Origin: Flavobacteriales bacterium | GTDB lineage: Bacteria > Bacteroidota > Bacteroidia > Flavobacteriales_D > Sanyastnellaceae | Direction: 5' to 3' | Assembly: GCA_022447625.1 (NCBI GenBank) | Contig: JAKVAX010000010.1 | Span: 1 to 64,000, forward strand | DNA: 64,000 nucleotides | Shown here: piece by piece, positions 35,016 through 42,409 of the stretch | Layout of the letters: every line of letters starts with the position of its first letter | How positions within the stretch are numbered: the stretch's first letter is position 1 | Position numbers and translations under genes: made by a program | Notes under the pieces: generated by a model | What the model saw: the letters and a program-made list of their open reading frames with translations, nothing else | What the model was told of the DNA's origin: nothing | Databases searched by the model: none

Positions 35016-35102
35016 AGTTTCACATTCAGAAGGAATAGATGAGTTATAGATTCTAGGTTCTCGTTTATCGTTTATCGTTGATGTAATACGTAACTTTGCT
35101 TC

Positions 35103-36782
35103 ATGAGCGAAACGGCAGAGAAATCTCTCAATTTCATCGAGCAGATCATTGAGGAGGATGTAAAAAATGGTAAGCACGGAGCACGCATTCACACGCGTTT
35201 CCCGCCTGAACCAAATGGATTCCTTCACATTGGTCATGCCAAGGCAATCTATGTGAACTTCACCCTCGCTAAGAAGTACGGTGGAGTTACCAACTTGCGT
35301 TTTGATGATACCAATCCGGTCAAAGAAGACACGAAGTATGTCAATGCTATCAAGCGTGACATCGAGTGGATGGGCTTTGAGTGGACTGGTGAACCGCTAT
35401 ACACCTCAGACTACTTCGAGCAGTTGTATGGTTTTGCGGTAGATCTCATCAAAAAGGGATGTGCCTATGTTGACGATCAATCACCAGATGAGATCGCTGC
35501 TCAGAAAGGAACACCAACGGAACCAGGATCTCATTCACCGTTCCGTGATCGTTCTATAGAAGAGAACCTTGAATTATTCGAGGGCATGCGTAATGGCGAA
35601 TTTGAAGAAGGAGCTCGCGTATTACGTGCTAAGATTGACATGTCGCATTCAAACATGCACATGCGTGATCCGCTCATGTACCGAATCAAGAAGGTAACGC
35701 ACCACCGTACTGGAGATGATTGGTGTATTTACCCGATGTATGACTTTGCTCACGGGCAGTCTGATTCTATCGAAGAAATTACACATTCGCTTTGCAGTCT
35801 TGAGTTCGAGAACCATCGTCCGTTGTACAACTGGTTCATTGAGAAACTTGAAATCTTCCCGACACGCCAGATTGAGTTCGCGAGATTGAACTTGAACTAT
35901 ACAGTAATGTCGAAGCGAAAGCTTCTGCGTTTGGTTGAAGATGGTGTGGTTGATGGATGGGATGATCCACGTCTCCCAACGATTTCGGCGTTACGCCGAA
36001 GAGGATACACACCAGAGTCGATTCGCGATTTTGCTGAGCGTGTAGGTTTGGCGAAGCGAAACAACATCATTGACATTGGCTTGTTGGAGTTCAGTATTCG
36101 TGACCACCTCAACAAGATTGCTCCACGCGTTATGGCTGTGTTGCGTCCACTCAAAGTGGTGGTGACTAACTACCCTGAAGGCAAGACAGAATACCTCACC
36201 ACAGAGAATAACCCTGAAGATGAAAGCGCGGGGACAAGAGAACTTCCTTTTGGCCGTGAGCTGTTCATCGAACAGGCAGACTTTATGGAAGATGCTCCAA
36301 AGAAATTCTTCCGTCTGGCACCAGGGAAGGTTGTTCGACTCAAGTCAGCATATATCATTGAATACGTTGATCACAAGAAGGATGCTGCAGGTAACGTCAC
36401 TGAAGTTCATGTGAAGTACCTCGAAGACTCTCGTAGTGGTCAAGATACAAGCGGAATCAAAGCAAAAGGCACGCTCCACTGGGTAAGTGCAGAGCACGCA
36501 AAGGATGCTGAGGTTCGATTGTATGATCGCTTATTCAAAGATGAAGCTCCAGATTCGCACAAAGACCGTGACTTCATGGAATTCATCAATGAAGACTCTT
36601 TGGAAATCATTACCAATGCGAAAGTTGAACCTAGTCTTGTGGAGGCTAAGTCAGGTGATCGATTCCAGTTCCAACGTCTAGGTTACTTCTGTGTAGACTC
36701 AAAGTATAGCACAGATGGTAAGCCAGTGTTCAATCGAACAGTGACACTAAAAGATACTTGGGCCAAGCAAAAAGGGAAGTAG
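35103..36782 (+). CDS. glnS: Glutamine--tRNA ligase
   Basis: A 559-residue class I aminoacyl-tRNA synthetase that charges tRNA-Gln in the cytoplasm. The signature PPEPNGFLHIGHAKAIYVNF is at about 34-53, and the KMSKS counterpart is VMSKRKL at about 267. The anticodon-binding beta-barrel domains fill the C-terminal third, ending KDTWAKQ. Length is normal for the bacterial enzyme. Direct charging suggests no need for the GatCAB route for Gln. It stands alone on the plus strand with a convergent SRPBCC gene 3 bases after its stop. Confidence 0.96.
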   Translation: MSETAEKSLNFIEQIIEEDVKNGKHGARIHTRFPPEPNGFLHIGHAKAIYVNFTLAKKYGGVTNLRFDDTNPVKEDTKYVNAIKRDIEWMGFEWTGEPLYTSDYFEQLYGFAVDLIKKGCAYVDDQSPDEIAAQKGTPTEPGSHSPFRDRSIEENLELFEGMRNGEFEEGARVLRAKIDMSHSNMHMRDPLMYRIKKVTHHRTGDDWCIYPMYDFAHGQSDSIEEITHSLCSLEFENHRPLYNWFIEKLEIFPTRQIEFARLNLNYTVMSKRKLLRLVEDGVVDGWDDPRLPTISALRRRGYTPESIRDFAERVGLAKRNNIIDIGLLEFSIRDHLNKIAPRVMAVLRPLKVVVTNYPEGKTEYLTTENNPEDESAGTRELPFGRELFIEQADFMEDAPKKFFRLAPGKVVRLKSAYIIEYVDHKKDAAGNVTEVHVKYLEDSRSGQDTSGIKAKGTLHWVSAEHAKDAEVRLYDRLFKDEAPDSHKDRDFMEFINEDSLEIITNAKVEPSLVEAKSGDRFQFQRLGYFCVDSKYSTDGKPVFNRTVTLKDTWAKQKGK

Positions 36783-36785
36783 AGC

Positions 36786-37283
36786 TTACGCGCTTCTTCT
36801 CAAGGAAGGTGTAAAAGGATCTTTTGCACCCGGGAATACTTCTGCCAATTTTTTTCCGCGGTAGTCGAAGATGCCTTTGACCTTTTTGTGGATCATTGGA
36901 CCTCCGAAAAGCTCTCCAAGTGCACCTCCAGGAAGAGCGTAGTGCAGGATGTCTTCCATGAGAACCCCACCATCTTGTTCCTTGAATCGGTGAAGGTGAT
37001 GCCAGAACTTGTATGGACCAAATCGCTGCTCATCGATAAAATAGTGTTTGTCAACACACTGAGTAATCTCAGTCACCCATGACATTGGAATATTCAATAC
37101 CGGAGCAATCTTGTAAGTGATTACTTGTCCGGCATAAGTGCGCTCGCCAGAACCTGAAAGGATATTGAAGCTCATGTCATCTGGCGTGATGAGGTCGAGA
37201 TTCTCTGGCATACTAAAAAATGTCCATGCTTCTTCTATAGAAATAGGAAGCCACTGTGCGGTTGTCAAACGATGCATTTTCAT
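36786..37283 (-). CDS. SRPBCC-family ligand-binding protein
   Basis: A 165-residue protein of the START/SRPBCC fold, cytoplasmic. The N-terminal strand-helix opening WLPISIEEAWTFFSMPENLDLITPDDMSF, the ITYKIAPVLNIPMSWVTEI strand, and the long C-terminal helix (GPMIHKKVKGIFDYRGKKLAEVF) are typical of the CDP-paratose-2-epimerase-like SRPBCC subgroup. Ligand unknown. The start has ATG at 37281-37283. It lies downstream of the YkuK-like gene (35-base gap) on the same strand and converges on glnS. Confidence 0.8.
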   Translation of the reverse strand: MKMHRLTTAQWLPISIEEAWTFFSMPENLDLITPDDMSFNILSGSGERTYAGQVITYKIAPVLNIPMSWVTEITQCVDKHYFIDEQRFGPYKFWHHLHRFKEQDGGVLMEDILHYALPGGALGELFGGPMIHKKVKGIFDYRGKKLAEVFPGAKDPFTPSLRRSA

Positions 37284-37318
37284 ACCCAGATAACCGCTTT
37301 GCGCAAAGAGTGTTCAAC

Positions 37319-37792
37319 TCAATGGCACAATACATCTGCCGCCCAAGCAGCCATGAGGAGTCCAGGTTTCGCCTGGCTATGAAAGCCCATAGAGGAAATA
37401 TACCCTGCACTTGCACTCAAGAGCTTATTTGAAGGATAGGAGGGATCGGTATTGAAATCGAGGTCAATCTGTTTGATTTGGACACCCAACTCATTTCGAA
37501 TGGCATCTGCAATATCTACCGATCGCTCTGTCTCTCCCCATAACTTAGACCAAAGGTCAGGGATTCGAGGCACACGCTCCTTGCGATAGATGACATGCGC
37601 TCCATTACCAGGAAAACGGAATACAATCGTAGTCACATACACCGTATTCTGACGATGATTCTGACTGTCACAACCAACATGAACCTCACAATGAGGGTAC
37701 AAGTCAGTAAACTCTCGGACGTACGAAACGAAGTCTACACGTCGTCTCCCGCCCATAATCTGAAATACTCTTGAGGGATCGTCCACATTCAT
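37319..37792 (-). CDS. YkuK-like (DUF458) RNase H-fold protein
   Basis: A 157-residue protein resembling YkuK/DUF458: EVHVGCDSQNHRQNTVYVTTIVF opens the RNase H-like fold, with D in GCDS as a possible metal ligand, then RVPRIPDLWSKLWGETERSVDIADAI and IDLDFNTDPSYPSNKLLSASAGYI. It would be a cytoplasmic nuclease or nuclease-like protein; the biochemistry is not established. The start at 37790-37792 is ATG. Upstream lies a long gap with a broken four-helix-bundle gene between mirror-image repeats. Confidence 0.75.
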   Translation of the reverse strand: MNVDDPSRVFQIMGGRRRVDFVSYVREFTDLYPHCEVHVGCDSQNHRQNTVYVTTIVFRFPGNGAHVIYRKERVPRIPDLWSKLWGETERSVDIADAIRNELGVQIKQIDLDFNTDPSYPSNKLLSASAGYISSMGFHSQAKPGLLMAAWAADVLCH

Positions 37793-37876
37793 AGTGCGTA
37801 TTAAGTTATTGAAAGAGAGGGTTCACCGGTGTTAAGGAGATGTGAAAGTTCTTATGGGTTATGAACAATCTGGGTG

Positions 37877-37944
37877 ATTGGTTCTTGGTATTTGGTTCTT
37901 GGTCATTGGCACTTAGTACCTTGTTCTTGGTTCTTAGTGCCTAG
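37877..37944 (+). repeat. Left arm of mirror-image TTGGTTCTTGG repeats
   Basis: Tandem, imperfect TTGGTTCTTGG words. Their complement forms the right arm at 38491-38532, so the two arms flank the broken four-helix-bundle gene. Confidence 0.75.
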
Positions 37945-38017
37945 TTTTCCTTTTGGAATTGTCATAGGTTGATTTGGTTTCGAATGCCTAAAGCTGATGT
38001 CTTGATTTTGACCTGGA

Positions 38018-38383
38018 TTATTGGGATGACAAGACTCTTGATCGCAGTGTGCGAAGCATTTTTGAAATTGAGTCGCACCGGGAAAAGAGTTGCTTTATCT
38101 CTTCTTCAGTCAGCATCGCTTGATCTAGATAGACGTATAGCTGACCTTTAACTTCAGGAATTGATCCTTTAGCGTGATCGATAAATCTTGCAACGTCTTT
38201 CTTAGAGTTCTTTCCCGCTCCTTCGGAAATATTCGAAATGACCGAATAAGATGCTCTTTTGATCTGTCTGTCTAAACCGATGTCTCTTATGTTCCTGGGA
38301 ATACTTCTTAGCCTGAGATTAATAGATTTGTTTAGTTCCCTTGCCTCTTGCTAGACTTGTAGTTTCTCGAAATTCTGTGGCAT
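38018..38383 (-). pseudogene. Four-helix-bundle (S23/IVP family) gene with one nonsense codon
   Basis: The minus strand reads a complete 121-residue four-helix-bundle protein starting MPQNFEKLQV, with the family pattern RDIGLDRQIKRASYSVISNI and SEGAGKNSKKDVARF, interrupted only by TAG at the eleventh codon, where the family has tryptophan (LQVWQEAREL). A single G-to-A change would explain it. The family is known from 23S rRNA intervening sequences and from DGR accessory proteins; function is unclear. The gene is framed by mirror-image simple repeats (37877-37944 and 38491-38532). Confidence 0.85.
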
Positions 38384-38490
38384 TTTAACCAAACCAACAA
38401 AATTTCTATTCCTTTGTCAAGGTTGAATTTTACATGTGTCGTTGTATACTTTATACACGTCTAAAAATCGACTAAAGTCAAAAGACTGAG

Positions 38491-38532
38491 ATCCAAAAAC
38501 CAAGTACTAACAACCAAGAACCAACGACCAAA
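38491..38532 (-). repeat. Right arm of mirror-image CCAAGAACCAA repeats
   Basis: AACCAAGTACTAACAACC and AAGAACCAACGACC words; complementary in type to the arm at 37877-37944. It ends 2 bases before the peptidase ATG and so is in that gene's leader. Confidence 0.75.
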
Positions 38533-38534
38533 CT

Positions 38535-40082
38535 ATGCCGATCAGAATGGAAAAGGACGACAACCGTCGTTCAAAAGACGATTATCCTGGAAGAAGAAGA
38601 CGTCCGAGTTCAGGAGGTGGTGGGAGGAATAACCCCTTGGTTTATTTGATTCCGCTTTTGTTGAAGAAACCGAAGTTGCTACTGGTTTTGGCTGTGATCG
38701 TTGGTTTGTGGTATTTCTTCAGCGGAGGATGCAGTGGACTTGAAGGAGGGGGAGAAACTACACAAAATATCGTAGAGAACTTGTTCTCTACCGGACTAGA
38801 ATACTCAGCGGAGAAGCATGAGAATACGGCAATCTATGAGCCGTTGGCTGATAATGTCAGGAACCCGCTTCCAGAGTCTTTTAGCCTAGAAGCATATGCA
38901 CCTAAGCGCCTAAGTCAGGGAAAACAAGGGTCTTGTGTGGCCTGGGCAGCGAGTTATGCCGGACGTACAATTCTAGAATCTAGGCGAACAGGGAATAACC
39001 CCAATCAATTAGCATTTTCACCAAGTTATCTATACAACCAAATTGCCTTAACGAATTGTCAAGGTTCTTACCTCCCAGATGCCATGGAGAATTTGCAGGA
39101 GGGAGGAGTACTTCCTTTCCGCGATTTTGGTTACGATGAGCGTTCTTGCTCTGATAAACCAAACAGTTCCGAGCGTGAGCGAGCTCAAGATTATACAATA
39201 CATGGTTTTCAGCGACTTTCGAAAACTGACAACGCTAGAGAAGTTGATTTACTGGCGGTGAAACAACACCTTGCTCAAGGAGCACCCGTGGTGATTGGAA
39301 TGATGGTTGGTGGCAGCTTTATGCAAGATATGAACGGGAAGAACGTATGGATTCCTTCCGCTTCAGATTATGACCAGCGAGGTTTTGGTGGGCATGCCAT
39401 GTGTGTTATCGGATATGATGATTACTTGGAAGGTGGAGCCTTCGAAATTATGAATAGCTGGGGTGAAGATTGGGGGAACGATGGTGTGGCCTACGTTCGC
39501 TACAAAGACTTCGATTACTTCGTTCGTGAGGCCTATGGAATGGATCCAATGGGGAACGCGGATGCTCCAGTTGGTTCACGTCTTACCGCTGAGATCGGAT
39601 TAAAAATGAATGGCGGAGGGTACATGCGTTTCCATCAAGGAATGGAGGGGATGTTCTCGACGGCTGATCCCGTGAAGGTAGGAGATAAGTTTAAGGTGGA
39701 GATTACCAATGACAAGCCATGTTACATATATGTATTTGGTGAAGAAACCGATGGCAGTAGCTATGTATTGTTCCCCTATACCGAGAAACACTCGCCGTAC
39801 TGTGGAATCACAGGTACTCGTCTTTTCCCAAGGGACTACTCTATGAAAACAGACAACATTGGGAACCGAGATCACATTGCGGTGGTCATCACTCATGCCC
39901 CCATTAATTACAACGATGTTAACCAACGTCTTTCTTCTGGGCAGGGAACTTATGCGAATAGACTTCAGAGTATTCTTGGTGTGCAGAACGTACAATTTGA
40001 AGGTGGAAGTATGATCGATTTCAGCGCTGACTTGGCGAAGGAAGAAATGATTGGAGTCGTTATCAGCATTGACAAAAAGTGA
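38535..40082 (+). CDS. Papain-like (C1) peptidase with C-terminal DUF4384 domain
   Basis: A 515-residue protein with one N-terminal membrane segment (about 47-64; LLLVLAVIVGLWYFF) after a basic, Gly-rich cytoplasmic head. The peptidase domain has Cys134 in KQGSCVAWAASYA, His287 in GFGGHAMCVIGYD and Asn307 in IMNSWGEDWGNDG, a full papain triad. The C-terminal part from about 375 fits DUF4384 (VGDKFKVEITNDKPCYIYVF ... YVLFPYTEK). Secreted or periplasmic side likely. Substrate unknown. ATG at 38535 (a second ATG is four codons later); the repeat arm is directly upstream. Confidence 0.88.
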   Translation: MPIRMEKDDNRRSKDDYPGRRRRPSSGGGGRNNPLVYLIPLLLKKPKLLLVLAVIVGLWYFFSGGCSGLEGGGETTQNIVENLFSTGLEYSAEKHENTAIYEPLADNVRNPLPESFSLEAYAPKRLSQGKQGSCVAWAASYAGRTILESRRTGNNPNQLAFSPSYLYNQIALTNCQGSYLPDAMENLQEGGVLPFRDFGYDERSCSDKPNSSERERAQDYTIHGFQRLSKTDNAREVDLLAVKQHLAQGAPVVIGMMVGGSFMQDMNGKNVWIPSASDYDQRGFGGHAMCVIGYDDYLEGGAFEIMNSWGEDWGNDGVAYVRYKDFDYFVREAYGMDPMGNADAPVGSRLTAEIGLKMNGGGYMRFHQGMEGMFSTADPVKVGDKFKVEITNDKPCYIYVFGEETDGSSYVLFPYTEKHSPYCGITGTRLFPRDYSMKTDNIGNRDHIAVVITHAPINYNDVNQRLSSGQGTYANRLQSILGVQNVQFEGGSMIDFSADLAKEEMIGVVISIDKK

Positions 40083-40150
40083 GATTTCAACGTGTAGGTG
40101 TCAACTGAAAATCGTCATGTTTGAGTAAACCGACTGATATATAGTCACAT

Positions 40151-40637
40151 ATGGCTAAGAGTCAATTAGGGGGGCAAATCCATGTAATGATCATAAAGCA
40201 ATTTGGAAGGTATCGCGTCATCCTGGTTGTCATCGCACTTGTAGGTTGCTTTGCATTGTATTCAGCGGGTCTTCAGCATTAAAAGTGCAAGCCTTTTACA
40301 GGGGCATTTATGCACGGGCCATCACACATGTTGGAGCTTTCATTCCCAGAAAGCGATGTGTTGATTCACACTGAGACAGAGCACCAATGTGAGTATTCAG
40401 AAGGCAAACTCATTGCCGTCTCAAATGCCGATGGAGCAGAGGTAGAGTTGATCAATGAATCAAGTATCCGATTCAAAGGGCTCGTGATGACCACGAAAGG
40501 TGTCCTCCTGATGCGCTGACTTCGTTGGAAGCTATGTTTGTGACAGCGGAAAAGAATATGAAGTGCTTTGGCAAAAGGGAAGTTATTGGTTCTCCTACTT
40601 CGGAAACGTGCACAAATACAACTGTGTAAACGAATAA
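40151..40637 (+). pseudogene. Unidentified small membrane-anchored protein, broken
   Basis: The plus strand reads MAKSQLGGQIHV, a hydrophobic helix (YRVILVVIALVGCFALYSAG), a TAA after GLQH, then in the same frame FMHGPSHMLELSFPESDVLIH through MTTKGVLLM, a one-base shift near 40515, and a clean end FVGSYVCDSGKEYEVLWQKG ... KYNCVNE. I recognise no family; a signal-anchored small protein with two Cys in the last segment. The remaining gap to 40966 holds a further short reading remnant (40665-40763) and a terminator. Confidence 0.5.
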
Positions 40638-40897
40638 CTAGTGGCGGCTTTAATTGTTCCATTAGGCATGCCTCTGGAAAAGATGACAGATGAATCTATA
40701 CTCTTCAACGACTTTCGATACCCGAAATATCGTCAGGTTGTACCCCAAAGTGAGATGAAGTAGGGAATTCTAAAATCAAGCTGTATCTTTATCATAGCAA
40801 TGCGCAACAATACAACATATATAAACCTTCCTTGGTGGTGCACCTCATGGCGTCAGTCGTGCTGGTGGTAATACCTATATGTTGAATAGATATTAAT

Positions 40898-40924
40898 GAG
40901 CCCCGCACGAGCGGGGCTTTTTTT
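40898..40924 (+). terminator. Rho-independent terminator
   Basis: AGCCCCGC and GCGGGGCT pair around ACGA, followed by eight T residues. It ends transcription coming from the broken gene region before the TrpB2 gene. Confidence 0.9.
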
Positions 40925-40966
40925 GTTGCCCATTTTTTCCGAATTCCAATCATTTCAAACCAATAC

Positions 40967-42334
40967 ATGATGAAAAACAGACGTTTTGATCTGCTTCCGC
41001 AGGAGGTGCCTACGCACTTTTACAACATCGTGGCAGACATGCCGAACAAGCCGCTGCCACCACTAAATCCGGGTACTATGGAGCCCATCGGTCCTGAGGC
41101 CTTAGCACCATTGTTTCCAGAAGAACTAATCAAACAAGAGGTCAGTGCCGAACAAATGATCGAAATTCCTGATGAGGTGAGAGATACTTATTTGAAGTAT
41201 CGTCCAACACCATTATTCAGGGCATTCGAGTTAGAAAAGGCACTCGATACTCCAGCGAAGATCTATTACAAATACGAGGGAGTGTCTCCAAGTGGGTCAC
41301 ACAAACCGAACACCGCCATTGCGCAAGCCTATTACAATAAAGTGGAGGGGGTAAAAAAAATTACCACTGAAACGGGGGCAGGACAATGGGGGTCCGCTTT
41401 GAGCTTTGCTTGTGCTCAGTTCAATATTGACTGTGAGGTATTCATGGTGAAGATTAGCCATGACCAGAAGCCCTATCGCAAGATGTTGATGCAGACCTAT
41501 GGAGCAGATGTACACGCATCTCCAACAAATATTACGGAGGCTGGAAGAAAAATTCTTGCCGAAGACCCAGACTCACCTGGTAGCTTAGGCATCGCCATTT
41601 CAGAGGCGGTTGAGAAGGCAGCAAACGACCCAGATACGAAGTATGCCTTGGGGAGTGTGCTGAATCACGTGCTTCTTCACCAAACGGTTATCGGGCAAGA
41701 AGCCATCAAGCAAATGGAGAAGGCAGGAGAGATGCCAGATATCATCTGTGCACCCTTCGGTGGAGGATCAAACTTTGCCGGTATCAGCTTTCCATTCCTC
41801 CGTATGAATTTCACACAAGGACGCCAGATTCGATGCATTGCGAGTGAACCGTCCTCATGTCCGAAGTTGACGAAAGGTGAGTTCCGATACGACTTCGGTG
41901 ATACTGTGGGAATGACTCCGTTGATGCCGATGTATACACTCGGACACCAATTCGTTCCAGCACCTATCCACGCGGGTGGTCTGCGTTACCACGGAGCAGG
42001 AGTTGTGGTGAGTCAATTGCTCAAGGACAAGTTGATTGAGGCAGAAGCGATTAATCAGCTGGAGTGCTTTGAAGCAGGGGTGCTCTTCACTCAAAAGGAA
42101 GGGATCTTACCTGCACCAGAAACATGTCACGCTATTGCATCAGCGATTCGCGAAGCAAAAAAGTGCAAGGAATCTGGAGAAAGTAAAGTGATTCTAATCC
42201 ACCTATGTGGTCACGGATACTTCGATCTCAAGGCATACGATGATTACTTGAAAGGATCTTTGGTGAAGCACGAGTTGTCTGATGCGGATGTTCAGAAGGC
42301 ACTGCAGAAAATTCAGACTCCGTCGCTAGTATGA
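40967..42334 (+). CDS. trpB: TrpB2-type tryptophan synthase beta chain
   Basis: A 455-residue PLP enzyme of the TrpB2 subgroup, making tryptophan from indole and serine. PLP lysine is K113 in SPSGSHKPN; TETGAGQWGSALSFAC and FGGGSNFAGISFPF hold the phosphate and substrate contacts. The longer N-terminal extension and the C-terminal HLCGHGYFDLKAYDDYL are characteristic of TrpB2. No trpA or other trp gene is adjacent, so it may serve indole salvage. It has terminators on both sides. Confidence 0.92.
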   Translation: MMKNRRFDLLPQEVPTHFYNIVADMPNKPLPPLNPGTMEPIGPEALAPLFPEELIKQEVSAEQMIEIPDEVRDTYLKYRPTPLFRAFELEKALDTPAKIYYKYEGVSPSGSHKPNTAIAQAYYNKVEGVKKITTETGAGQWGSALSFACAQFNIDCEVFMVKISHDQKPYRKMLMQTYGADVHASPTNITEAGRKILAEDPDSPGSLGIAISEAVEKAANDPDTKYALGSVLNHVLLHQTVIGQEAIKQMEKAGEMPDIICAPFGGGSNFAGISFPFLRMNFTQGRQIRCIASEPSSCPKLTKGEFRYDFGDTVGMTPLMPMYTLGHQFVPAPIHAGGLRYHGAGVVVSQLLKDKLIEAEAINQLECFEAGVLFTQKEGILPAPETCHAIASAIREAKKCKESGESKVILIHLCGHGYFDLKAYDDYLKGSLVKHELSDADVQKALQKIQTPSLV

Positions 42335-42357
42335 AGAGCTTTGGTTAGGCTCAATTA

Positions 42358-42394
42358 AAAAGGCGCCCGATGATTCGAGCGCCTTTTCTTTTTT
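42358..42394. terminator. Bidirectional terminator between convergent genes
   Basis: AAAAGGCGC (42358-42366) and GCGCCTTTT (42379-42387) pair perfectly, with a T-rich run on one side and an A run on the other, between the TrpB2 gene and the metalloprotease gene. Confidence 0.88.
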
Positions 42395-42409
42395 CCAACT
42401 AGGGGAATA

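Noticed and set aside
35016-35102. TTTATCG repeats before glnS as a regulatory T-box
   Set aside because: The gap is too short (87 bases) for a T-box, and T-boxes are not typical of Bacteroidota.
37877-38532. CRISPR array
   Set aside because: The repeats are short, imperfect and adjacent, without regular spacers, and no cas gene is visible.
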